NCBI GenBank assembly: GCA_902794125.1
Contig: CADBFX010000018.1
Coordinates: 1 to 38,607, forward strand
DNA: 38,607 bases
Source: an uncultured Elusimicrobium sp.
Lineage (GTDB): Bacteria > Elusimicrobiota > Elusimicrobia > Elusimicrobiales > Elusimicrobiaceae
Reading direction: 5' to 3'
Notes under the pieces: model-generated
Database searches by the model: none
Told to the model about the DNA's origin: nothing
The model's input: the letters and a program-made list of their open reading frames with translations, nothing else
Shown: piece by piece, positions 1-8,047 of the stretch
How positions within the stretch are numbered: position 1 is the first letter of the stretch
Layout of the letters: every line of letters starts with the position of its first letter
Program-made: the position numbers and the translations under genes

Positions 1-58
1 TCCGCCTTTCAACTCCCGTCGCACACCAAGCAGTTGGTGTGCTTACGGACCTAAAAAC

Positions 59-82
59 AAAAACCCACGATTGTGGGTTTTT
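59..82 (-). terminator. Rho-independent terminator after tRNA-Arg
   Basis: A perfect 10-bp inverted repeat (AAAAACCCAC / GTGGGTTTTT) with loop GATT. Read on the minus strand it is followed by a T-rich tract (TTTTTGTTTTT, interrupted by one G), as expected for an intrinsic terminator, 6 bases past the 3' end of the tRNA. It probably ends the sigma factor-tRNA transcript. The A/T-flanked stem could also work on the plus strand. Confidence 0.75.
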
Positions 83-87
83 ATTTT

Positions 88-161
88 TACCCCCGGCGGG
101 AGTTGAACTCGCAACCTCTTCCTTAGGACGGAATCGCTCTATCCAATTGAGCTACGGGGGC
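88..161 (-). tRNA. tRNA-Arg (anticodon CCT)
   Basis: Reading the minus strand gives a full 74-nt cloverleaf. The acceptor stem is GCCCCCG/CGGGGGT, closed by a G-T pair, with discriminator A. The D arm is GCTC...GAGC, the anticodon loop is GTCCTAA and the T loop is TTCAACT. The anticodon CCT decodes AGG. There is an A-C mismatch in the T stem and an A-G mismatch at the top of the anticodon stem. CCA is not encoded; the next bases are AAA. The gene lies 5 bases after the stop codon of the sigma factor gene on the same strand, so it is probably cut from that transcript's 3' end. Confidence 0.93.
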
Positions 162-166
162 GTAAA

Positions 167-1357
167 TTATTTGCGGCCGGTTTTGCGCGCCGAAGATTTT
201 TTGGCAACTTTTTTCTTGGAGGTAACCGCTTTTTTAACAGCGTTTTTCTTAATGACTTTACGAGCCGTTTTTTTGGTAGTTATCTTTTTGGCTGTTTTTT
301 TAGGCGCAGTTTTTTTCGTCTGTTTTTTAGGTTGAGCCTTTTTTGATTTGCGGGCAGGAGCAGCTTTTTTCTGTTTCGCCGCTAAAGCGAGTTGGGCTTT
401 ATGTAACAACTTAGCCAACGGGCTGCGCGCCTTTTCCGGCTCGCCCAGCACGTTGGTTTTAAGACGGGGCTTCATAGCACTGTGGAGTTTACGCGTGCGA
501 AAATCTTGCGTGGGAGCTTCTAAAATTCCGGCGCGCAATGCTTCGCGGCGAAGCGTAGCTACCGCCCGTTCTTCTATTTGTCGTACCCGCTCGCGCGATA
601 ATCCCAACAAATCTGCCACTTCGCCCAACGTTTTCGGTTCATTATCATCTAACCCATAGCGCATAATGACAATCTGGCGGTCGCGGTCGTTCAAATCTTC
701 CATGCTTTTTTTGATGCTGTTTTGGTTTTCATTTTGCAAAAACACATCGTGCGGATTGCCTTTTCCGTCGTCGCTAATCAAATCTTCCAACGTCATTTCA
801 TCTTCATCATAAACAATAGACGTCAGTGAATCCACCCCTTTGGCAGCACTTAACGTATCCATAATGGATTTGACTTGCCGGGCACTTAAATTCAATTCTT
901 GTGCCATTTCGTTTAACGACGGATCCCGCCCGTTGGCTTCTTTCAGTTCGTTCCAAGCGCGGAACCATTTTTTTAAATTGCCCCACGCGTGCGACGGAAT
1001 TTTAATAGAACCGGATTGTTCTTCAATATATTTGCGAATATACTGTTCTATCCAGTATACCGCATACGTAGAAAAACGATACCCTTTAGCAGGTTCAAAT
1101 TTATCAATGGCCTGCAGGAGGCCCAAGTTTCCTTCTTCAATTAAGTCCATCAGTTCCATACCGGGGCGCAAAAAGCGTTTGGCCGTCGGTATAACAAGCC
1201 TTAAATTCATTTCAACGATTTTGTTTTTTGCCGCCGCATCACCTTTTTTGGCACGACGCCACAACCGGGTCATTTCTTCCCGGTCTGTTTCCTGGGTCAG
1301 TTGGCCCAAGTGTTTAAAATACTCGTTGATGCTATCTAAAGAAACCTCGTTTTCCAT
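167..1357 (-). CDS. Sigma-70 family RNA polymerase sigma factor with Lys-rich H1-like C-terminal tail
   Basis: Encodes a 396-residue sigma factor that would direct RNA polymerase to -10/-35 promoters. Region 1.2 is near residues 5-35. Region 2 (about 38-120) contains NLRLVIPTAKRF, DLIEEGNLGLLQAIDKFEP and FSTYAVYWIEQYIRKYI. Region 3 follows. Region 4.2 (about 240-275) has a canonical helix-turn-helix, TLGEVADLLGLSRERVRQIE. Region 2.4 (YWIEQYIRKYI) departs from the WWIRQAITRAI of housekeeping RpoD and there is no long region 1.1, so a group 2-type or divergent principal factor is possible. The last 70 or so residues are almost only K, A, T, R, S, P, Q and V with no Asp or Glu, like histone H1 or chlamydial Hc1 tails, and probably bind DNA or RNA non-specifically. 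The ATG sits 8 bases after a good -10 box, so the mRNA may be leaderless. Confidence 0.95.
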   Translation of the reverse strand: MENEVSLDSINEYFKHLGQLTQETDREEMTRLWRRAKKGDAAAKNKIVEMNLRLVIPTAKRFLRPGMELMDLIEEGNLGLLQAIDKFEPAKGYRFSTYAVYWIEQYIRKYIEEQSGSIKIPSHAWGNLKKWFRAWNELKEANGRDPSLNEMAQELNLSARQVKSIMDTLSAAKGVDSLTSIVYDEDEMTLEDLISDDGKGNPHDVFLQNENQNSIKKSMEDLNDRDRQIVIMRYGLDDNEPKTLGEVADLLGLSRERVRQIEERAVATLRREALRAGILEAPTQDFRTRKLHSAMKPRLKTNVLGEPEKARSPLAKLLHKAQLALAAKQKKAAPARKSKKAQPKKQTKKTAPKKTAKKITTKKTARKVIKKNAVKKAVTSKKKVAKKSSARKTGRK

Positions 1358-1365
1358 ATATTAAC

Positions 1366-1395
1366 ATCATATCAAACTTTTACTACTTCCTCCAA
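1366..1395 (-). promoter_or_regulatory. Sigma-70-type promoter of the sigma factor gene
   Basis: On the minus strand TTGGAG (1395-1390) and TATGAT (1371-1366) are separated by 18 bases. Only 8 bases lie between the -10 box and the ATG at 1357, which leaves almost no room for a 5' leader. A GGAGG inside the -35 region lies too far upstream to be the ribosome binding site. Confidence 0.5.
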
Positions 1396-1507
1396 CTGTT
1401 TTAATTAATTTTTTTCAGGGAATATTCTTTTGATTTTCTTAATTCAGGCTATCAACGTCCCTAATTAATTTTACTTGATTCAGATAAAAACAAAACCAAA
1501 ATATGCT

Positions 1508-1536
1508 TTAATATTTAGAGGAATGCAAAATATAAT
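1508..1536 (+). promoter_or_regulatory. Possible promoter of the acylation cassette
   Basis: The 273-base gap between the divergent sigma factor and MBOAT genes is very AT-rich. It contains a perfect TATAAT at 1531-1536, with a weak TTAATA -35 candidate 17 bases upstream. This would leave a leader of about 90 bases before the ATG at 1631. No strong Shine-Dalgarno sequence precedes that ATG. In such AT-rich DNA the match could be chance. Confidence 0.25.
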
Positions 1537-1630
1537 CTCTATTTAAAAAGGTAATTTTTTCACCCCAAAATTCTATACGCAGCCCCCAAATAAATGGGCA
1601 TAAAAATTATTTAATGCTAAAAGCTTTTCC

Positions 1631-3031
1631 ATGTTATTTTCCTCTTTAACATTTTTATTTTATTTTTTACCCATAACGGTACTAGCATATTACGGATTTC
1701 GCCGAAAACGAAGAAACATCGTTCTACTACTTGCCAGTATATTTTTTTATGCTTGGGGAGAACTAAGATATTTACCAATTATATTTGTCACCATAACCAT
1801 TACCTACGTCGGAGCATTGGTTATTGAGCGGTTTAAATACAAAAAAAGTTTATTGGCATCATTTATTTTATTGGATTTAGCCCTGCTTTTTTACTTTAAA
1901 TACACCAACTTCTTTTTAGAGAATTTGAACCAAATATTTCATCATCAATGGTCCTTAAAAGTTATACTACCCTTGGGAATTTCATTTTACACCTTTCAAT
2001 CCTTATCCTATTTGATAGACGTATATCGCGGGCAGGTAAAGGCTCAGACAAATTACTTAAAGATAGCCCTATACATTTGTTTATTCCCGCAATTAATTGC
2101 CGGACCTATTGTCAAATATCATGATGTCGTAGATCAGATTGATCATAGAGAAGAAACGGTTGATAAAGTTTATTATGGCATCCGACGCTTTATTATCGGC
2201 CTTGCTAAAAAAGTTCTGATTGCGAACACGTTGGGTAGCATTGCAGATACAGTATTTGAACTGTTAGTGGAAAATGATGGAATTCAAGTGGGTATTGCCT
2301 GGCTGGGAACCATTTCTAGGACTTTACAGGTGTATTATGATTTTAGTGGTTATTCGGATATGGCAATAGGGTTGGGAGCTATCTTTGGTTTTAAATTTTT
2401 GGAGAATTTCAATTACCCTTATATCTCAAGATCTATGAGTGAATATTGGAAGCGGTGGCATATTTCACTAGGTGCTTGGTGTAAAGATTATATCTACATC
2501 CCGATGGGAGGTTCCCGCGTAGCCCCCTGGCGCATTTATTTCAATTTATTTGTTTTGTTCGTCGCAATAGGTTTATGGCATGGAGCGACCTGGAATTTCA
2601 TTGTTTTTGGTGCGCTAAATGCCCTTTTTATTATGGGAGAACGATTGACGGGATATAATAAAAAAGAGTTTAATGGAAGCTGGGGGGGTTTTCAATATCT
2701 GTACACGGTCCCTATTTTTATTTTAAATGCAATTTTGGCTAATACGGATACATTGAAACATTCTGTAATATGCATTAAAAGTTTGTTTGGCACCGTGATA
2801 CCCAAAAATATTAATTACGGTTTTCCCTTTTATATTGATAGAATTGATGTGATTGTGTTGGTGATTTCCGTGTTATGTTGTATTCCTATTTTTAAAAATA
2901 TGCTAACGTGGGGAAACAAATATTGGATATGCGGAGTATTAATTGATATATGGCTTTTCTTCTTACTATTCGCCTCTTGCCTCCAATTGGCTGCTTCTTC
3001 ATACAATCCTTTTATCTATTTTAGGTTCTAA
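1631..3031 (+). CDS. MBOAT-family membrane O-acyltransferase (AlgI/DltB-like)
   Basis: A 466-residue polytopic membrane protein of the AlgI-type MBOAT family. These enzymes move an acyl group across the membrane onto a glycan or other extracytoplasmic acceptor. Family motifs are clear: PQLIAGPIVKYHD near residue 155, SEYWKRWHISLGAW (His about 277), the YIPMGG loop, and GLWHGATWNF with the invariant active-site His at about 317. Length is typical of AlgI (about 470-520). It opens a same-strand group with an adenylating ligase, an MFS exporter and a DHHW protein, with gaps of only a few bases. That parallels AlgI-AlgJ/AlgX alginate O-acetylation and DltB-DltD D-alanylation. The acceptor cannot be deduced. 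Codon use (AGA, ATA, TTA) is more AT-rich than in flanking genes, suggesting acquisition by transfer. Confidence 0.9.
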   Translation: MLFSSLTFLFYFLPITVLAYYGFRRKRRNIVLLLASIFFYAWGELRYLPIIFVTITITYVGALVIERFKYKKSLLASFILLDLALLFYFKYTNFFLENLNQIFHHQWSLKVILPLGISFYTFQSLSYLIDVYRGQVKAQTNYLKIALYICLFPQLIAGPIVKYHDVVDQIDHREETVDKVYYGIRRFIIGLAKKVLIANTLGSIADTVFELLVENDGIQVGIAWLGTISRTLQVYYDFSGYSDMAIGLGAIFGFKFLENFNYPYISRSMSEYWKRWHISLGAWCKDYIYIPMGGSRVAPWRIYFNLFVLFVAIGLWHGATWNFIVFGALNALFIMGERLTGYNKKEFNGSWGGFQYLYTVPIFILNAILANTDTLKHSVICIKSLFGTVIPKNINYGFPFYIDRIDVIVLVISVLCCIPIFKNMLTWGNKYWICGVLIDIWLFFLLFASCLQLAASSYNPFIYFRF

Positions 3032-3042
3032 AGAGAATGAAT

Positions 3043-4305
3043 ATGATGAAATATGACGATGATAAGATTGAATATATATCACAAGATGAGATAAAAGACT
3101 TGCAATTAAGTCTTTTTAACCAACAATTGCAAAGGGCCAATTGCACACAAGCATATCGGGGAAAATTGCCAAACAAAATTAACAGTTTCTCTGACATTAA
3201 AAATATCCCCTTTACCACAAAAGAAGATCTGCGTCAGAATTTTCCATATGGGTTTTTAGCTGTTTCAAAAGAAAAAATTGCGCGGTTTAATGCCAGCAGC
3301 GGCACAACAGGAATCCCGACGTTAATATTCTTTACCCAACAAGACATTGATTATATAACAAAACGTGGAATTCGTCATCTAAATATGGCAGAGCTAACTT
3401 CCGATAATATTGTTCAAAGCATGCTTGGCAGTGGTCTATTTGTGGGTGGTTGGTATCACAATTTGGCAGCTTTTGGACGTGGAATAACTATCTTACCAAC
3501 TGGTACCGGAAATACAAAAAGGCAAATAACATTACTTAAGCAATTAAAAGCAGATTGTATTTTCACAACGTCAGGTTATCTGCAATATTTATTAAGTCAA
3601 TTGACAGAAAAAGATTTGGCTGATATTAATTTAAAAAAAGCTCTCGTGGGAGCAGAACCTCTTTCCAGATCTTTTTGCGAAATAGCGCAAAAGAAGTACG
3701 GGATAGAAGTTTATGAATCGTATGGGATGACGGAGATGGGAGGCCCCTTATCCCATGAATGCTCTCTACATAAGGGGCTACATGTGGCCGAAGACCAAGT
3801 TTATATTGAAATTATAAATCCGGAAACGGGAGAAAATGTCCCCGATGGAGAATACGGGGAATTGGTCATAACCCCCCTACAACAAGAAGCAATGCCTTTT
3901 ATCCGTTACCGGACGAGAGATATTACCCGAATTATCCCAAACCTTTGTCCTTGTGGGAGAACACACCGCAAAATAGAACCCCCTTCGCATCGCGCAGATG
4001 ATATGATTATTGTAAACGGTGTTAATATTTTCCCTTCTCAAATTGAAGAATGCATCTATAAACATTTACCTGTTTCGACAAATTATTTGGTCCATATTAT
4101 AAAAAATGAAGGACTAAAAAAAGTAGTAGTGGATATAGAATTAACAAAAAATTTATTAGTAGACGAGGGATGCTTGAAAAAATTGGAAAAAGATTTAACA
4201 CAAACACTCAAGTCATATATTACGGTGTCTCCAAAATTAAATTTCATTTCTCAAGGAACTCTGCCCGACATTCAGGGGAAAGTGAAAAGAATTCTAATGG
4301 AATAG
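3043..4305 (+). CDS. PaaK-like (phenylacetate-CoA ligase family) acyl-adenylating enzyme
   Basis: An ANL-superfamily enzyme of the PaaK/CapK branch, which activates a carboxylic acid with ATP to an acyl-AMP and usually then to a CoA thioester. The P-loop is ASSGTTGIPT (about residue 85), followed by YESYGMTEMGG, the YRTRDI core and a Cys-rich CPCGRTH segment common in PaaK proteins. The C-terminal subdomain contains GVNIFPSQIEE. Length (about 421) is normal for PaaK. An in-frame ATG exists at 3037, but the Shine-Dalgarno-like AAAGAG ends at 3035, so the ATG at 3043 or 3046 is likelier. It starts about 11 bases after the MBOAT gene and ends 6 bases before the exporter. Its likely job is to supply the activated acyl group for the MBOAT enzyme; the substrate acid is unknown. 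Confidence 0.85.
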   Translation: MMKYDDDKIEYISQDEIKDLQLSLFNQQLQRANCTQAYRGKLPNKINSFSDIKNIPFTTKEDLRQNFPYGFLAVSKEKIARFNASSGTTGIPTLIFFTQQDIDYITKRGIRHLNMAELTSDNIVQSMLGSGLFVGGWYHNLAAFGRGITILPTGTGNTKRQITLLKQLKADCIFTTSGYLQYLLSQLTEKDLADINLKKALVGAEPLSRSFCEIAQKKYGIEVYESYGMTEMGGPLSHECSLHKGLHVAEDQVYIEIINPETGENVPDGEYGELVITPLQQEAMPFIRYRTRDITRIIPNLCPCGRTHRKIEPPSHRADDMIIVNGVNIFPSQIEECIYKHLPVSTNYLVHIIKNEGLKKVVVDIELTKNLLVDEGCLKKLEKDLTQTLKSYITVSPKLNFISQGTLPDIQGKVKRILME

Positions 4306-4311
4306 CAAAAG

Positions 4312-5466
4312 ATGAAATCCTATAAATTATTTTTTATATTTTTGGGAACTTTAGTCTCTTTTGGGCCTTTCATAACAGATATGTATCTGGTAGCACTACC
4401 AGATATGATGAAATATTTTGATGTAGATATGCCCACCATTCAATTGACATTAACTTTTGCCATGTTGGGGCTAGGTTGTGGACAAATTGTTTTCGGGTAT
4501 ATAGGAGATAAATATGGACGCAAGTATCCATTAATTGGTGCTCTAGTATTGTTTACAATTTCTACCTTTTTTAGCATATGCTTTAAAAATATAAATTTAT
4601 TCCTCTTTATTCGTTTTATCCAAGGGTGCTCCGGGGCGGGTTGTATTGTTTTAGCTCGTTCTATTATTCCAGATTTATTTAAAAAAGAAACATTGGTCAA
4701 GGCAATATCTATTACAACTTTGATTTACACAGTTAATAGGATCGTTTCCCCATTACTCGGAGGATTTGCATTTCAATTGGGCGGATGGAAATTTATTTTT
4801 ATGTGCTTATTGATATTGGGTATAGCTCTTTCGCTTTCTGCCTGTTTTATGCCGGAAACAAATATAAAAAGAACAGCTTCAAAATCCTCTTTGAAAACCT
4901 TAATAAGAAACAAATCTTTTTTGTATTTTACCTGCGCTTTTACATTTATTTTAATCATGCAATTTGCTTATATCGCTTCTTGTCCTTTTATCTTTCAAAA
5001 GCATTACCTAATTTCTCCCCTGCTATTTAGTTTTATTTTCTCTTTTAATGCCGCTATTTTCGGAGCAGGAGCTTTCTTGCCCGCCAAGGTAGAAATAAAC
5101 AACAAAATCACAAAAAACATCTGTTTGGCTCTCCTATTGTCGTGTATCGCTTTAATATTCATTCCTGCCATAAACGCAAGCGCCTATTTGTATGAATTTA
5201 TTTTGATTATATTTCGTCTCTTAACAGGAGCCTGTTTTACGATATTTATGTCAAAAGCGTTGGATTCCTGCAGAGAAAATGCAGGGGTTGGAGCCGCTTT
5301 ATTGGGCACATTTTACTTTTTATTCGGAAGTATTATAACTCCTCTCGTTGGTTATGGAAATATTCTATACTCCAGCGCTATGGTAATGTCCGTTTTTGCA
5401 GGTTTAACTTATTGGATATCTCGGAAAGTTTTTAGATTAAATGAAATCCAAGGGAATATAGAATAA
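4312..5466 (+). CDS. MFS transporter, Bcr/CflA multidrug-efflux-like
   Basis: A 384-residue major facilitator with about 12 hydrophobic segments. The first helix ends with FITDMYLVALPDM, a signature of Bcr/CflA drug/H+ antiporters (compare TDMYLPALP). The loop 2-3 motif is GYIGDKYGRKYPL and the helix 4-5 region contains RFIQGCSGAG. These proteins sit in the inner membrane and export small molecules using the proton gradient. It lies 6 bases after the ligase gene and 7 bases before the DHHW gene, so it is probably cotranscribed with them. Context suggests export of a precursor or product linked to the acylation step, but a plain efflux role cannot be excluded. AT-rich codon use matches the rest of the cassette. 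Confidence 0.88.
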   Translation: MKSYKLFFIFLGTLVSFGPFITDMYLVALPDMMKYFDVDMPTIQLTLTFAMLGLGCGQIVFGYIGDKYGRKYPLIGALVLFTISTFFSICFKNINLFLFIRFIQGCSGAGCIVLARSIIPDLFKKETLVKAISITTLIYTVNRIVSPLLGGFAFQLGGWKFIFMCLLILGIALSLSACFMPETNIKRTASKSSLKTLIRNKSFLYFTCAFTFILIMQFAYIASCPFIFQKHYLISPLLFSFIFSFNAAIFGAGAFLPAKVEINNKITKNICLALLLSCIALIFIPAINASAYLYEFILIIFRLLTGACFTIFMSKALDSCRENAGVGAALLGTFYFLFGSIITPLVGYGNILYSSAMVMSVFAGLTYWISRKVFRLNEIQGNIE

Positions 5467-5473
5467 CTCGTGT

Positions 5474-6628
5474 ATGAAGAAGTATAAAATCTTTATTTCA
5501 ATTTGTGTTTTAGTTGTTTTAGTTATCCCCCTTTGTCACATAAATCCAGACAAAACTTCCAAGCAAGAAAATCGTGATTTAGCAGTATTCCCCAGTATAA
5601 GCAAGGAAGGGAAGCTAAACTATGATTATGGAAAAGAGTTTGAAGCCTGGTTGGGAGATCGGTTCTGGGGAAGAGAGGCATTGATCGGTGCCGGATTCCA
5701 AACCATATATAAAATCAACGGAAAAATAGAAAACAAACAGGCGTTGATGTCTCCTGATGGGATGATCTTTGACAAAGATAGAATCAAGTCCATTTGTACT
5801 CCAATAAATAAAGAAGAATTCAATAAAATAAAATCCAGTTTAAAATCACTAAAAACCTGGTGTAATTCACACAACATAAAGCTATACATTTTTATTTCCC
5901 CTGACAAAGAGGACGTATTTCTTGACCAATTTGCTGATCTTCTTCAAAAATGTGAAAGAGATTCTGTCTCTAATTTTATATCAAGAATAAAAAGGGAATT
6001 GGATATAGATATCTTATACAATAAGGATATCTATAAAGAAAATCATAAAGAATTTACGTTTGCACACACAGATCATCATTGGACAGAGTACGGTGCTTTA
6101 TTAACCTATCAAGAACTGTCTAAGCGAATCAAAAAAGATTTCCCCGACTTTACCATATTGTCAAAATCAGATTTTAATGTATTCTACAACACATATCCTA
6201 GATCAGGAAATTTTGACAATTTATTTGAACGACCCTTTTATAACGGATCGAATTGTGCCACGTTAGGATTATTCAATAAAAATTGTCCCCTAACACATAG
6301 ATATGCATATTATGACCATAAAAAATTAAAGCACTTAAATGTCGAACATGGCCCCATTGGGTGGTCTCGCCTCACCAATTTTTTAGATTCAGAAAATAAT
6401 TTAAATGTCACTTTATTAGGGGAATCCCATGGCGGATTTTTAATGTCCTTTCTTCCTTATTCCGTCCGGAACGTTTTCATGATTCGTACAAATAATTTTG
6501 AAAACAATGTTGAAAATATTTACGATATGAAGAGATTTGAAAAACTCATTTTAGATTTCAAAACGGATATTCTTTTAATATATTTTTCATCTTCTACTCT
6601 GAAACACTTTTCTAATTTTTACGATTGA
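5474..6628 (+). CDS. DHHW-motif / AlgX-like extracytoplasmic acyltransferase-type protein
   Basis: A 384-residue protein with an N-terminal membrane anchor (about residues 4-21) followed by an exported domain. The region ENRDLAVFP...FEAWLGDRFWGRE is typical of DHHW and AlgJ/AlgX-type SGNH-like proteins that work with MBOAT acyltransferases. The namesake motif appears as HTDHHWTEYGA near residue 197, supplying the Asp-His pair. Near residue 315 the segment LLGESHGGF matches the place of the nucleophile block; it reads GES where many relatives have GDS or GTS. The family delivers acyl (often acetyl) groups to an exopolysaccharide or cell-wall acceptor outside the inner membrane. As the last gene of the cassette it is probably the extracytoplasmic partner of the MBOAT gene. 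Which polymer is modified is not shown here. Confidence 0.8.
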   Translation: MKKYKIFISICVLVVLVIPLCHINPDKTSKQENRDLAVFPSISKEGKLNYDYGKEFEAWLGDRFWGREALIGAGFQTIYKINGKIENKQALMSPDGMIFDKDRIKSICTPINKEEFNKIKSSLKSLKTWCNSHNIKLYIFISPDKEDVFLDQFADLLQKCERDSVSNFISRIKRELDIDILYNKDIYKENHKEFTFAHTDHHWTEYGALLTYQELSKRIKKDFPDFTILSKSDFNVFYNTYPRSGNFDNLFERPFYNGSNCATLGLFNKNCPLTHRYAYYDHKKLKHLNVEHGPIGWSRLTNFLDSENNLNVTLLGESHGGFLMSFLPYSVRNVFMIRTNNFENNVENIYDMKRFEKLILDFKTDILLIYFSSSTLKHFSNFYD

Positions 6629-6666
6629 TAAGTTCAAGATATAATCAATATAATCCATAGCATAAG

Positions 6667-6697
6667 TTGTCTCAACTCTTTAAAATCGTGTTATAAT
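6667..6697 (+). promoter_or_regulatory. Promoter and ribosome binding site for sugar transporter-malQ
   Basis: TTGTCT (6667-6672) and a perfect TATAAT (6692-6697) are separated by 19 bases, somewhat longer than ideal. A strong AAGGAGG at 6713-6719 lies 5 bases before the ATG at 6725. This marks the start of a transcription unit separate from the upstream acylation cassette. Confidence 0.5.
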
Positions 6698-6724
6698 GAA
6701 AAGTAGTGTTATAAGGAGGCAACT

Positions 6725-8044
6725 ATGCAACCCTTACAAGAACGCAAATCTTTTTTACAAATCGTCTACATGTGTTTAGGTTTTTTCGGTATTCAGTTTG
6801 GCTGGGCCTTGCAAATGGGAAATATGAGTGCCATTTATTCCCGGCTGGGAGCCAGCGAGTCACAGATTCCGCTATTATGGTTGGCCGCCCCTGTGACGGG
6901 ACTTTTGGTCCAACCTTTAGTAGGATACTTTAGTGACCGGACCTGGTGCCGCTTGGGCCGGCGGCGGCCTTATTTTTTAGGCGGCGCAATTTTTTCCACA
7001 TTTGCACTTATCTTAATGCCGCAAGCATCCGCCATTTGGATGGCTGTTATTGCACTGTGGATTTTAGACACATCTGTTAATGTAAGCATGGAACCTTTCC
7101 GCGCGTTTGTGGGTGATTTACTTCCCGAAAGCCAACGCAAAACCGGCTACGCTATGCAAAGTGTAATGATTGGTGCGGGGGCGGTTATTGCTTCTTTCCT
7201 GCCGCAGATTCTAACGGCATTGGGCGTAAGCACCGAAGCTCCGCTGGGGCACATTCCCGCCACAGTGCGCTATTCTTTTTACATCGGGGCCGTTGTGCTA
7301 CTTATCGCCATCATTACCACCGTTTCCACTACCCCCGAATATCCGCCGGCCGATATGCAAGCGTTTGAACAAAGCAAAAAAGAGCCGTTTGACCCTTTGA
7401 AATCGCTGCGCGAAATGGGCCGCGCCTTTGTTACCATGCCTTCCACCATGCGCCGCTTGGCCGTAGTACAATTTTTTACCTGGGCCGCTTTTATGGTGAT
7501 GTGGGTTTACTTTACGCCGGGGATTGCGTCCGGCGTGTTCCATGCGCAACCCGGAACACCGGCCTACGAAGCTGCCGCCAACTGGGGCAGTTCGTGCTTT
7601 GGCGTATATAACGGAGTAGCGTTTATTTTCGCGTTTGCACTCTTGTGGTTAACTACCCGTTTTTCCGCCAAAAAAATCCATATTATTTGTTTAACAATCG
7701 GGGGATTGGGGTTAGGCTCTTTAGGATTAACACTCGTCGGAGTGCAATTTTCTAAATTAGGGTTGTTAATCCCCATGGTGTGTATTGGAATTGCATGGAG
7801 CAGCATTTTATCTATGCCATATGCTTTATTATCCAACGCACTCCCCCCTGAAAAAATGGGTTTTTACATGGGTGTATTTAACTTTTTCATCGTCATTCCG
7901 CAAATCTGCGTAAACTTATTCTTTGGTTCGTTTATGAAATACTGCCTGGGCTCCAGTGCGATTGCGGCCGTCGGCATTGGCGGATTAAGTTTACTGGTAG
8001 CCGCAGCATTTACGTTACGCGTACAAGATAAAACACAGGGATAA
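6725..8044 (+). CDS. MFS sugar/H+ symporter, SLC45-like (probable maltose/maltodextrin uptake)
   Basis: A 439-residue major facilitator with about 12 membrane helices. Diagnostic features match the SLC45/sucrose-maltose symporter group: an N-terminal GFFGIQFGWALQMGNMS, the loop GYFSDRTWCRLGRRRPY after helix 2-3, and SMEPFRAFVGDL in helix 4-5. Bacterial relatives import maltose, sucrose or related oligosaccharides with protons. The gene has a strong AAGGAGG ribosome binding site and is followed after only 3 bases by a DPE2-type 4-alpha-glucanotransferase, so the two are almost surely cotranscribed. That pairing supports maltose or short maltodextrin as the substrate, an inference from context rather than sequence. 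GC content and codon use resemble the rest of the chromosome, unlike the AT-rich cassette just upstream. Confidence 0.88.
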   Translation: MQPLQERKSFLQIVYMCLGFFGIQFGWALQMGNMSAIYSRLGASESQIPLLWLAAPVTGLLVQPLVGYFSDRTWCRLGRRRPYFLGGAIFSTFALILMPQASAIWMAVIALWILDTSVNVSMEPFRAFVGDLLPESQRKTGYAMQSVMIGAGAVIASFLPQILTALGVSTEAPLGHIPATVRYSFYIGAVVLLIAIITTVSTTPEYPPADMQAFEQSKKEPFDPLKSLREMGRAFVTMPSTMRRLAVVQFFTWAAFMVMWVYFTPGIASGVFHAQPGTPAYEAAANWGSSCFGVYNGVAFIFAFALLWLTTRFSAKKIHIICLTIGGLGLGSLGLTLVGVQFSKLGLLIPMVCIGIAWSSILSMPYALLSNALPPEKMGFYMGVFNFFIVIPQICVNLFFGSFMKYCLGSSAIAAVGIGGLSLLVAAAFTLRVQDKTQG

Positions 8045-8047
8045 CTT

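Noticed and set aside
21..42. Hairpin GCACACCAA / TTGGTGTGC at the left window edge
   Set aside because: A 9-bp stem is real, but no T-run follows on either strand and the flanking gene is outside the window, so no role can be assigned.
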